64,000 nucleotides of DNA from Sporomusaceae bacterium UBA7701 (GTDB lineage: Bacteria > Bacillota > Negativicutes > Sporomusales > UBA7701): positions 124,001 to 188,000 of the forward strand of contig DLGF01000020.1 in NCBI GenBank assembly GCA_002482545.1, given 5' to 3'. Position 1 is the stretch's first letter, and every line of letters starts with the position of its first letter. This document shows, in pieces, positions 24,650 to 32,599 of the stretch. The notes below the pieces were generated by a model that did not search any database, had not been told where the DNA came from, and saw only the letters and a program-made list of their open reading frames with translations. The translations under genes were made by a program, and so were the position numbers.

Positions 24650-25912
24650 ATGCAAAAGTACAACAGTTTTGCATTGGGTGAGATTGTGAACACGCGGATC
24701 CTCCAGGAAATTCAGGACAAATTCTGCGAAGCGACCGGTTTGGCTGCCGTCATCGTCGACATCGACGGCAAGCCGGTGACGACCCCCAGCAATTTCAGGA
24801 GATTTTGCAATTATATTCGCTCCAGTCCGAAGGGGCTGGACCGCTGCATGGCCTGCGACGACCGGGGCGGCCGCCGGGCGACCGAAAACCACAAGGCCGT
24901 CGTTTACCACTGCCACAGCGGATTGACCGATCTGGCCGCGCCGATCATCGTGCACAACGAATACCTCGGGGCCTTTCTGGCGGGACAGGTTATACTGACC
25001 GAGGACGACTACGACGCCAAAGCCGAGATGCGGCGGCGGGTCGCCGACCTGGACCTGGACATCGAAGTCCTGACGGAAATCTTCGAGGCGGAAATCCAGA
25101 CCGTTCCGGAAAACCGGGTCAGAGCGGCGGCGGATCTGGCCTACATCATGTCCAACTACATTGTCGAGATCGGCATCGCCAACATCAGCCACAAGCAGCT
25201 GATGGCTGAAATGAAAGCCAAGAGCGACCTGGAGAACATGCTCAGGGCCACCGAACTCAAGGCCTTGCAGTCCCAGGTCAACCCCCATTTCCTCTTCAAC
25301 ACCCTCAATACCATCGCCCGGCTGGCCATGCTGGAAGGCGCCGACCGCACCCAGGAAGTGGTCTACGCCTTGGCGGACCTGCTCCGGAACAATTTGCGCA
25401 ATATCGACCAGTTCAGCAGCCTGGCGGAAGAGATTCGCTCCATCCAGGATTATCTGCTGATTCAGCAGGTGCGGTTCGGCGACCGGATACGGGTCAGAAT
25501 CGACGTGCCGGCCGATCTGGAGCATATCCCCATTCCGGTGATGACCCTCCAGCCCTTGGTGGAAAACGCCATTATCCACGGCCTTGAGCCCAAAAAGAAC
25601 GGCGGCGAGATACGGATCACCGCCGTCGCGCAAAGCGACAAGGTGGAAGTGACGGTGGCGGACACCGGGGTCGGGGTGTCGCCGGAGCGCATCCGGGAGA
25701 TTTTCCAGGAGGAGAAGCGCGCGGTCAGCAAAGGGCAGACCACCGGGCTGGGAATCGTGAATGTCCACAAGCGCATCCAGCATCAGTTCGGCAAGGAATA
25801 CGGCCTCCGGATCGACGGCCAGCGGGGACGCGGCACCACTGTCTGCATCAATCTCCCTTATGCAGAGGACTGTCGCCCGAAAAAGGAAGTGCGCCCATGT
25901 ACAAACTGTTGA
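24650..25912 (+). CDS. PocR-domain sensor histidine kinase (LytS/YesM-type)
   Basis: A 420-residue cytoplasmic sensor kinase. Residues about 10-170 form a PocR sensory domain (ILQEIQDKFCEATGLAAVIVD; RCMACDDRGG; YHCHSGLTDLAAPI), known from the propanediol regulator PocR and thought to bind small metabolites. Residues about 200-410 are a His_kinase/HATPase pair with LQSQVNPHFLFNTLNTI (phospho-His near 213), LQPLVENAIIHG (N box) and VADTGVGVSP (G1 box). No transmembrane segment is seen. It overlaps its response regulator by 16 bases and lies immediately before the pdu operon, so it most likely senses 1,2-propanediol or glycerol and activates that operon. Confidence 0.9.
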   Translation: MQKYNSFALGEIVNTRILQEIQDKFCEATGLAAVIVDIDGKPVTTPSNFRRFCNYIRSSPKGLDRCMACDDRGGRRATENHKAVVYHCHSGLTDLAAPIIVHNEYLGAFLAGQVILTEDDYDAKAEMRRRVADLDLDIEVLTEIFEAEIQTVPENRVRAAADLAYIMSNYIVEIGIANISHKQLMAEMKAKSDLENMLRATELKALQSQVNPHFLFNTLNTIARLAMLEGADRTQEVVYALADLLRNNLRNIDQFSSLAEEIRSIQDYLLIQQVRFGDRIRVRIDVPADLEHIPIPVMTLQPLVENAIIHGLEPKKNGGEIRITAVAQSDKVEVTVADTGVGVSPERIREIFQEEKRAVSKGQTTGLGIVNVHKRIQHQFGKEYGLRIDGQRGRGTTVCINLPYAEDCRPKKEVRPCTNC

Positions 25913-27534
25913 TTGTCGAAGACGAACAGCTGGAACGGGAGGCCATCCGCTTCATCGTCGAGAAGCACTGCCCCGAGATCACTGTGGCCGGAGAAGCAGG
26001 AGACGGCGAGAGCGCCGTCTCCTGCGCCGAGCAGCAGTCGCCCGATATCGTCGTCATGGATATCCGCATCCCGGAAATGAATGGGCTGGAGACCACCCGG
26101 CGCATCAAAAATTTTCTGCCGGAATGCAAAATTGTCATTCTGAGCGCCTTCGACGAGTTTAGCTATGCCCGTCAGGCCATATCCCTGGGAGCGACCGAGT
26201 ATCTCCTGAAACCGGCGCGGCCGCAGGAACTGGTGAAGGTTCTCGCCCAGGTAGTCGGCCAGCTCGAGCAGATGAAGCGCAAGCGCCGGGAAGAAAGCCA
26301 CCTCCGGGAATATTTCGACGGCGCCAAGCCCTATATCCAGATGTCGTTTGTCTATGACCTCATCGGCGGCTGCATCGAAGATCAGGCTCTCCTCCGGCAG
26401 CGGGCCGCCTTTCTGGGCCTGGAGGCCGACCCTGGGGTGGCGGTCGTCGCCGCCATCGACAGTGTCAACCGGCTGACCCGCCAGGATAAGGACCCGCAGC
26501 GTCATGCCGCCGGGCAGAAGCTGTACCGGGATATCTGCGGCGTACTGGGAAAAAGCGGCATGGCGACACCCTTCTCCGGCGACAAGATGATTATTCTGCT
26601 GGGCTCGGACGCCGGGCTTCCGCCGGAGCAGATGAAAGCCGCAGTCAGAGCCCTGGCGGAAACCGTCCACGCCATGATCGCGCAGGCGACGGGAGTGGCC
26701 GCGACCATCGGGATCGGACGTCATTACGACGACTCCCGCGAGGTCTACAAGTCCTACATGGAGGCGGTCAGCGCCTGCCAGCGCGGCTTCTTCCCCGAAG
26801 ACGACCCTGTGCATTTCTTTGACGAGCTGGCGGAGGACGGCGACGGAACCTTCGCCTATCCGTTCCGGGACGAGCGGGCGGTGCTGGAGAAGGTGCGCTG
26901 CGGCGACCGCCGGGCGGCCAAAGACAGCCTCAATGCCTTGCTGGAAAAAGTCTTTCAGGCTCAGGCCGGCATCGAAACCGTCAAAGCCTGCGCCCTCGAA
27001 CTTCTGATCGTTTTATCACGGGCGGCGGTGGAAGGCGGCGCCAACCTGGAGAAACTGACCCTCCAGAATTTCGCCCTGATCAACAAACTGGTGGAATGCA
27101 CCAACCAGAGCCAGCTCTACCACCTGCTGATGAATTCCCTGGACCGGTTCCTCGACGACATGATCGACAACCGGACTTCCGTCAACTCCCGGATGATCAA
27201 CCAGGCCTGCAACTATATCCTGAGTCATTGCCACCGCAATCTTACCCTGGAGGAAGTCGCCCAGACGGCGCATCTGAGCGCTTTTTACTTCAGCCGGGTG
27301 TTCAAGCAGGAAAAAGGCTGCAACTTTGTCGAGTTTCTCACCAGGGCAAGGGTGGAGCGGGCGAAAAAGCTGCTCAGCAGTACTGATCTCAGCGTCGTGC
27401 GGATCGCGCTGGAGTCGGGTTACCAGGACGCCAGCTACTTTTGCCGGGTGTTCCGCCAGGAGGCGGGGCTGACGCCCAACCAGTACCGCAACCGGAAAGG
27501 CCGCGGCCAAGCGCCGGCGACCACCGACGGTTGA
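25897..27534 (+). CDS. AraC-type response regulator (YesN-like)
   Basis: A 545-residue regulator: receiver domain at residues 1-120 (IVEDEQLERE acidic pocket; VMDIRIPEMNG with phospho-Asp near 55; Lys in EYLLKPARP), a long central segment of unknown function, and a C-terminal AraC-type double helix-turn-helix (about 435-540; NLTLEEVAQTAHLSAFYFSR; RIALESGYQDASYFCRVFR). Paired with the PocR kinase by overlap. Expected to bind DNA upstream of the pdu operon, where a 9-base direct repeat is found. Confidence 0.92.
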   Translation: MYKLLIVEDEQLEREAIRFIVEKHCPEITVAGEAGDGESAVSCAEQQSPDIVVMDIRIPEMNGLETTRRIKNFLPECKIVILSAFDEFSYARQAISLGATEYLLKPARPQELVKVLAQVVGQLEQMKRKRREESHLREYFDGAKPYIQMSFVYDLIGGCIEDQALLRQRAAFLGLEADPGVAVVAAIDSVNRLTRQDKDPQRHAAGQKLYRDICGVLGKSGMATPFSGDKMIILLGSDAGLPPEQMKAAVRALAETVHAMIAQATGVAATIGIGRHYDDSREVYKSYMEAVSACQRGFFPEDDPVHFFDELAEDGDGTFAYPFRDERAVLEKVRCGDRRAAKDSLNALLEKVFQAQAGIETVKACALELLIVLSRAAVEGGANLEKLTLQNFALINKLVECTNQSQLYHLLMNSLDRFLDDMIDNRTSVNSRMINQACNYILSHCHRNLTLEEVAQTAHLSAFYFSRVFKQEKGCNFVEFLTRARVERAKKLLSSTDLSVVRIALESGYQDASYFCRVFRQEAGLTPNQYRNRKGRGQAPATTDG

Positions 27535-27607
27535 GCAAGATCGTCCCATAACCGGGCAAAGAATTTGCTTGACCTGGAAATATAAGGAAATATGATTCGT
27601 GGAATAG

Positions 27608-27637
27608 AAAAGGATCGACTTCGGTCGGTCCTTTTTT
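27608..27637 (+). terminator. Terminator after response regulator
   Basis: Stem AAAAGGATCGAC/GTCGGTCCTTTT closed by a TTCG tetraloop and followed by T residues. Confidence 0.9.
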
Positions 27638-27698
27638 GCTGTTTGCGGCAAAAAAGCAACAGACCTGGCGAAAATATCCTGGCAGCCGCCGGCCTGGT

Positions 27699-27790
27699 TT
27701 ATGCGGTTGTTCTTATGTAATGCAATTCAACAAGATTATGCGGTCCGAGGACAAGAGAACATCAAGGTAACGCCGGCGCCCAGGGATAAT
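27699..27790 (+). promoter_or_regulatory. Candidate activator-dependent promoter of pdu operon
   Basis: TTATGCGGT occurs twice in direct orientation (27699-27707 and 27736-27744, 37 bases start to start), followed by a GATAAT -10 (27785-27790) with a poor -35 (near 27762). Direct repeats upstream of a weak -35 are what an AraC-type activator would use. The link to the adjacent response regulator is inference. Confidence 0.5.
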
Positions 27791-27824
27791 TATTTTCGCA
27801 CAAGTCAGAAAACGGAGGATGGGC

Positions 27825-28166
27825 ATGACGACAGAAAAACCGAGAATCGTTCAGGAATACGTTCCCGGCAAGCAGGTGACGCTGGCCCACCTGATCGCCA
27901 ATCCCAAGCGGGAACTGGGCGAGAAACTGGGACTGGCCCACTGCCAGGCGATCGGCATCCTTACCATCACCCCCTGCGAGGCCGCCATCATCGCTGCGGA
28001 TGTGGCCACCAAGCGGGCGGCGGTGGAGATCGGCTTCCTGGACCGCTTCACCGGCTCGCTGGTCGTCTCCGGCAGCGTCTCGGCGGTGGAGGCGGCGCTG
28101 ACCCAGGTGAACGCCGTCCTGACGGAGGAACTGGCCTTCACCGGGGCACGGGTGACGAGGTCGTAG
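27825..28166 (+). CDS. pduU: Microcompartment shell protein PduU/EutS
   Basis: A 113-residue circularly permuted BMC-H shell protein. Visible: RIVQEYVPGKQVTLAHLIANP (beta-barrel N-terminus, quoted to 20 in part: VQEYVPGKQVTLAHLIANP), GILTITPCEAAIIAADVATK and EIGFLDRFTGSLVVSG. ATG 27825 is preferred to 27819 because GGAGG (27814-27818) overlaps the latter's spacing. First gene of the operon; its hexamer may bind PduV, encoded next. Confidence 0.93.
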   Translation: MTTEKPRIVQEYVPGKQVTLAHLIANPKRELGEKLGLAHCQAIGILTITPCEAAIIAADVATKRAAVEIGFLDRFTGSLVVSGSVSAVEAALTQVNAVLTEELAFTGARVTRS

Positions 28167-28610
28167 ATGAACAAAGTGATGGTGATCGGCCCGGCGGGGG
28201 CCGGGAAAACGTCGCTGATCGCCGCGCTCCAGGGTGCCGCCGCCGCGAAGGGCAAAACCCAGGCCATCTGTTTTGTGAACGGCGCGATCGATACCCCTGG
28301 CGAGTACGCCCAGATTCCGCGGTTTTACGCCGCGCTGCTCGTCACCTCGATGGAGGCGGCCCACCTGCTTCTGGCCCATGACGCCGCAAACCCGGCCGTG
28401 CTCATTCCGCCGGGGTTCGCCAAAATGTTCGCCAGGCCGGTATGGGGAGCGGCTACCAAAGCCGACCTGCCGCAGGCCGACATCGGACGCACTTACCGCT
28501 ACCTCCGGCAGGCCGGGGTGGGGGAACCGATTTTCACGGTTTCCGCCCTGACTGGCGAGGGTATTAGCGAGCTTTATCAATTTCTTGCGGAAAGGGGGTG
28601 TAAATTGTGA
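28167..28610 (+). CDS. pduV: PduV/EutP-type small GTPase-like protein
   Basis: A 147-residue P-loop protein (MVIGPAGAGKTSLIAAL Walker A; TKADLPQADIG in the place of the NKxD motif; SALTGEGI). Family members associate with the outside of microcompartments through PduU and influence their movement; the GTPase role is poorly defined. It starts one base after the pduU stop and overlaps pduA by 4 bases. Confidence 0.9.
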   Translation: MNKVMVIGPAGAGKTSLIAALQGAAAAKGKTQAICFVNGAIDTPGEYAQIPRFYAALLVTSMEAAHLLLAHDAANPAVLIPPGFAKMFARPVWGAATKADLPQADIGRTYRYLRQAGVGEPIFTVSALTGEGISELYQFLAERGCKL

Positions 28611-28882
28611 GTGAAGCTTTGGGTCTGGTAGAAACCAAAGGGCTGGTCGGGGCGATTGAAGCCGCCGACGCCATGGTGAAAGCCGCCAATGTCCTGCTGA
28701 TCGGCTACGAAAAGATCGGGTCAGGTCTTGTGACCGTCATGGTCCGCGGGGACGTGGGCGCCGTGAAGGCGGCCACCGACGCCGGCGCGGCCGCCGCCCA
28801 GAAGGTGGGCGAGGTATTTTCCGTCCATGTCATCCCGCGGCCCCATGTCGATGTGGAGAAAATTCTTCCTAAACTGAAATAA
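28607..28882 (+). CDS. pduA: BMC-H shell hexamer (PduA/J type)
   Basis: A 91-residue single-BMC-domain protein: ALGLVETKGLVGAIEAADAM, KIGSGLVTVMVRGDVGAVKA and HVIPRPHVDVEKILPK. It forms the hexameric facet tiles whose pores admit the diol substrate. GTG start with AAAGGGGG upstream. Nearly identical to the shell gene at 35431, a duplicate. Confidence 0.95.
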   Translation: MSEALGLVETKGLVGAIEAADAMVKAANVLLIGYEKIGSGLVTVMVRGDVGAVKAATDAGAAAAQKVGEVFSVHVIPRPHVDVEKILPKLK

Positions 28883-28900
28883 CCAGAATAGTGGAGGTGA

Positions 28901-29698
28901 ATGTCCGTGCAAGAGCAGCTAATCGAGAAGGTTATGGATGAAATCAAAAAACGGATAGAAAGCCAGGCCCCCGCGTCGCCGTCGCCGGAGAAACCAAAGT
29001 TTTCCGCGGCCCCGGCCATAACCGAGTTTGTCGGCACCGCCATCGGCGATACCGTCGGCCTGGTCATCGCCAATGTCGACCCGGCGTTGCACGATAAAAT
29101 GAAGCTGGACCCCAAATTCCGGTCGATTGGCATTCTGGGCGCGAGAACCGGGGCCGGCCCGCAGATCATGGCCGCCGATGAAGCGGTGAAAGCCACCAAC
29201 ACCGAGATCGTCAGCATTGAATTGGCCAGAGACACCAAGGGCGGCGCCGGTCACGGCTCGCTCATCATCTTCGGCGCCGAGGAAGTGTCCGACGCCCGCC
29301 GGGCGATCGAAGTCGCCCTGAAAGAACTCGACCGCACCTTCGGCGACGTCTACGCCAACGACGCCGGCCACCTGGAGCTCCAGTACACCGCCCGGGCCAG
29401 CTACGCCATCAACAAGGCCTTCGGCGCTCCCGTAGGCAAGGCCTTCGGTCTGGTGGTCGGCGCGCCGGCGGCTATCGGGGTCCTCATGTCGGATGTGGCG
29501 GTCAAGACCGCCAACGTGGAACTGGTGGGCTATGCCAGCCCGGCCGGCGGCACCAGCTTTTCCAACGAGGTCATCATCATGGTCACCGGCGATTCGGGCG
29601 CGGTCCGGCAAGCCGTCATCGCCGCCCGGGAAACCGGCAAAAAAGTCCTGGAAACCATGGCGGGACCGGCGCCTTCCGCAACGACGCCTTACATCTAA
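28901..29698 (+). CDS. pduB: BMC-T trimer shell protein PduB
   Basis: A 265-residue tandem-BMC protein, the major trimeric shell component, with an N-terminal extension (QLIEKVMDEIKKRIES amphipathic helix, then a Pro-rich linker) that in PduB links shell to enzyme core. Two BMC halves are visible (GLVIANVDPALHDKMKL start; FGLVVGAPAAIGVLMSDVA second half). Start is ATG 28901 (3-base spacing to GGAGG) or, more likely by spacing, GTG 28907. Confidence 0.92.
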   Translation: MSVQEQLIEKVMDEIKKRIESQAPASPSPEKPKFSAAPAITEFVGTAIGDTVGLVIANVDPALHDKMKLDPKFRSIGILGARTGAGPQIMAADEAVKATNTEIVSIELARDTKGGAGHGSLIIFGAEEVSDARRAIEVALKELDRTFGDVYANDAGHLELQYTARASYAINKAFGAPVGKAFGLVVGAPAAIGVLMSDVAVKTANVELVGYASPAGGTSFSNEVIIMVTGDSGAVRQAVIAARETGKKVLETMAGPAPSATTPYI

Positions 29699-29719
29699 CG
29701 GCAGGGAGGGGAGAAAGAC

Positions 29720-31390
29720 ATGAAGAGACAAAAACGGTTTGAAGTGCTGGCCGCCCGCCCTGTCAACCAAGACGGCTTTGTGGTCGAGTGGCCGGAAGTC
29801 GGCCTGATCGCCATGGGCAGTCCCAGCGACCCGGTGCCGAGCATCAAGATCGAACAGGGCCGGGTGGTGGAATTGGACGGGATTCCCCGGGCCAAAATGG
29901 ACTTTATCGATCAGTTCATCGCCGATTACGCCATTGACGTCAAAAAGGCCGAAAAAGCCATGGCCATGGATAATCTGGCCATCGCCAGGATGCTGGTGGA
30001 CGTCAACGTGCCCCGGGAAGAAATCATCCAGGTAGCCGGCGGCCTTACCCCGGCGAAAATCGTCGCGGTGCTCAATACCATGAACGTCGTGGAAATGATG
30101 ATGGCGCTGCAGAAGATGCGGGCCCGCAAGACCCCCTCCAATCAGTGCCACATCACCAACGTCAACGACAATCCGGTGCTGATCGCCGCCGACGCCGCCG
30201 AAGCCGCCATGCGGGGCTTCGATGAGATGGAAACCACGGTGGCGGTGGTCCGCTACGCGCCGTTCAACGCCCTGTCGATGCTGGTCGGCGGACAGGTCGG
30301 GCGCGGCGGCGTGCTCATCCAGTGCGCCCTGGAAGAAGCGACCGAGCTGCAGCTCGGGATGCGCGGCATCACCGCCTATGCCGAAACCATCTCGGTATAC
30401 GGCACCGAGAACGTGTTCGTCGACGGCGACGATACTCCCTGGTCCAAGGGTTTCCTCGCCTCGGCCTACGCGTCCCGCGGCCTTAAAATGCGCTTTACCT
30501 CCGGCACCGGCTCGGAAGTGCAGATGGGCTACGCCGAAGGCAAGTCCATGCTGTATCTCGAGGTCCGCTGCATCATGGTCACGAAGGGCGCCGGCGTGCA
30601 GGGCCTCCAGAACGGCTCGGTGAGCTGCATCGGCGTGCCGGCGGCGGTTCCGTCCGGCATCCGCGCGGTGCTGGCCGAGAACCTCTGCACCACTATGATG
30701 GACCTCGAAGTGGCCTCCAGCAACGACCAGACCTTCACCCACTCCGACATTCGCCGGACGGCCCGGACGCTCATGCAGATGCTGCCGGGCACCGACTTCA
30801 TCTGCTCCGGCTACGGCGGCATCCCCAACTACGACAACATGTTCGCCGGCTCCAACTGGGATGTGGACGACTACGACGACTGGAACATCATCCAGCGCGA
30901 CCTCCAGGTCGACGGCGGCCTCAAGCCGGTTTCCGAGGAAGCGGTCATCGCCGTCCGCAACAAGGCGGCCCGGGCTCTCCAGGCCGTATACAGGGAGCTG
31001 GGCTTCCCGGCGATCACCGACGAGGAAGTCGAAGCGGCCACCTACGCCCATGGCAGCAAAGACATGCCGCCCAGGAACGTCGTCGAGGACCTGAAAGCTG
31101 CCCAGGAAATGATGAGCCGGGGCGTAACCGGCCTGGATGTCGTCAAGGCGCTGGCCAAGAACGGCTTCGAGGATCTGGCCAATAATGTCCTGGGCCTCCT
31201 CAAGCAGCGCGTGTCCGGCGACTACCTCCACACCGCGGCCATCCTGGACAAGGAATTCAACGTCATCAGCGCGGTCAACAACCGCAATGATTACCGCGGT
31301 CCGGGAACCGGCTACCGGATCAGTCCGGAGCGCTGGGAAGAAATCAAGAACATCAGCCAGGCTGTCAAGCCGTCTGATTTCGACATTTGA
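29720..31390 (+). CDS. pduC: B12-dependent diol dehydratase, large subunit
   Basis: A 556-residue (beta/alpha)8 subunit that carries the active site and, with adenosylcobalamin and potassium, turns 1,2-propanediol into propionaldehyde (or glycerol into 3-hydroxypropionaldehyde). Visible: SNQCHITNVNDNPVLIAADA with the catalytic His near residue 144, EEATELQLGMRG with the substrate Glu, and FTSGTGSEVQMGYAEGKSM. Full length for the family. It is followed at 22 bases by pduD, then pduE. Confidence 0.96.
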   Translation: MKRQKRFEVLAARPVNQDGFVVEWPEVGLIAMGSPSDPVPSIKIEQGRVVELDGIPRAKMDFIDQFIADYAIDVKKAEKAMAMDNLAIARMLVDVNVPREEIIQVAGGLTPAKIVAVLNTMNVVEMMMALQKMRARKTPSNQCHITNVNDNPVLIAADAAEAAMRGFDEMETTVAVVRYAPFNALSMLVGGQVGRGGVLIQCALEEATELQLGMRGITAYAETISVYGTENVFVDGDDTPWSKGFLASAYASRGLKMRFTSGTGSEVQMGYAEGKSMLYLEVRCIMVTKGAGVQGLQNGSVSCIGVPAAVPSGIRAVLAENLCTTMMDLEVASSNDQTFTHSDIRRTARTLMQMLPGTDFICSGYGGIPNYDNMFAGSNWDVDDYDDWNIIQRDLQVDGGLKPVSEEAVIAVRNKAARALQAVYRELGFPAITDEEVEAATYAHGSKDMPPRNVVEDLKAAQEMMSRGVTGLDVVKALAKNGFEDLANNVLGLLKQRVSGDYLHTAAILDKEFNVISAVNNRNDYRGPGTGYRISPERWEEIKNISQAVKPSDFDI

Positions 31391-31411
31391 GGCGGAGAGG
31401 GGTGTGAAACG

Positions 31412-32053
31412 ATGCAAATCAGCGAAGACGTCATCCGGGAAATAGTGACCCAAGTGCTGCAGGGCATGGAAGTTCCGCAGCCGGCCAAGACGACGGCTCT
31501 CGCCGGCCGGGCGATGCGCCTGGTCGAAAAGGGCGAAGTCCGCCCGGGCAGCAAGGCGGATGAGGTGATCATCGCCCTGGCGCCGGCCTTCGGCAAATAT
31601 CAGAACAAAACCATCGTAAATCTTCCCCACAGCGACGTGCTGCGGGAAATCATCGCCGGCGTCGAGGAGGAAGGGCTGCGGGCGAGGGTCATCCGGGTGC
31701 TGCGCACGTCCGACGTGGCCTTTGCCGCCCACGACGCCACAAGGCTCAGCGGTTCGGGCATCGCTGTCGGCATCCAGTCCCGCGGCACGACCGTCATTCA
31801 TCAGAAGGACCTGCCGCCGCTCAGCAACCTGGAGCTCTTTCCGCAGTCCCCGCTGCTCGATCTCGAGGCCTACCGGGCAATCGGCCGGAACGCCGCCAAG
31901 TACGCGAAAGGCGAATCCCCCACGCCCGTGCCGACCCGGAACGATCAGATGGCCAGGCCGAAATATCAGGCCAAGGCTGCGGTGCTGCATATCAAGGAAA
32001 CCGAACACGTCGTGCCGGGGGCCAAACCCGTCGAAATCGACGTGCAGTTTTAA
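31412..32053 (+). CDS. pduD: Diol dehydratase, medium subunit
   Basis: A 213-residue subunit contributing to cobalamin binding (IVNLPHSDVLREIIAGVEEEG region; RVLRTSDVAFAAHDATRLSG; GIQSRGTTVIHQKDLPPLSN). The first 18 residues (SEDVIREIVTQVLQGM) form an amphipathic helix that, in PduD, is the signal for packing the dehydratase into the shell. Presence of this extension favours a microcompartment diol dehydratase over a free glycerol dehydratase. Confidence 0.95.
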   Translation: MQISEDVIREIVTQVLQGMEVPQPAKTTALAGRAMRLVEKGEVRPGSKADEVIIALAPAFGKYQNKTIVNLPHSDVLREIIAGVEEEGLRARVIRVLRTSDVAFAAHDATRLSGSGIAVGIQSRGTTVIHQKDLPPLSNLELFPQSPLLDLEAYRAIGRNAAKYAKGESPTPVPTRNDQMARPKYQAKAAVLHIKETEHVVPGAKPVEIDVQF

Positions 32054-32071
32054 GGGCGGGGGTGAGAAAGC

Positions 32072-32587
32072 ATGGTAGAACAAAAGCTGGTTGAAGATAT
32101 CGTCCGGGAAGTCATCAAGTCCATGTATCAGGAATCGGCCGCGGCCCCGGCGGCAGCTCCGGCCCCGGCGCCGGGACTCAGCCCGGAACGGGACTATCCT
32201 CTGGCCGCCAAGCGGCCTGAACTGGTCAAGACGCCGAGCGGCAAACCGCTTACCGCAATTACCCTGGAAAAAGTGCTCAATTCGGAAATCGGCCCCGACG
32301 ACGTGCGGATCACGCCGCAGACGCTCAGGATGCAGGCCGAAATCGCCGAAGGCGTCGGCCGGACCCAGTTCGCCCAGAACCTGCGCCGGGCCGCGGAGCT
32401 GACGGCCATACCGGACAACCGCATTCTGGAAATCTATAACGCGCTCCGTCCCTATCGCTCGACCAAACAGGAGCTGCTGGATATCGCCGGCGAGATGGAG
32501 ACGAAATACAACGCCAGGATCAACGCTTCTTTCGTAAGGGAGGCGGCCGAGGTTTACGAGCGCCGTAACCGGCTCAAAGCGGAATAG
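32072..32587 (+). CDS. pduE: Diol dehydratase, small subunit
   Basis: A 171-residue subunit: N-terminal amphipathic helix (EDIVREVIKSMYQE), an Ala/Pro linker, then the conserved core (TPSGKPLTAITLEKVLNSEI; DNRILEIYNALRPYRSTKQE). Completes the alpha2beta2gamma2 enzyme. GGCGGGGGTGAG precedes the ATG. Confidence 0.95.
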   Translation: MVEQKLVEDIVREVIKSMYQESAAAPAAAPAPAPGLSPERDYPLAAKRPELVKTPSGKPLTAITLEKVLNSEIGPDDVRITPQTLRMQAEIAEGVGRTQFAQNLRRAAELTAIPDNRILEIYNALRPYRSTKQELLDIAGEMETKYNARINASFVREAAEVYERRNRLKAE

Positions 32588-32599
32588 GGTGGGAGACTC

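Noticed and set aside
27640..27824. Sigma-54 promoter for the pdu operon
   Set aside because: No TTGGC-N8-TTGC-like element with correct spacing was found; an AraC-type activator site fits better.
28919..32083. 1054-codon open frame on the minus strand across pduB-pduC-pduD
   Set aside because: It mirrors strongly coding GC-rich plus-strand genes, has no domain pattern and is a typical antisense shadow of high GC3.
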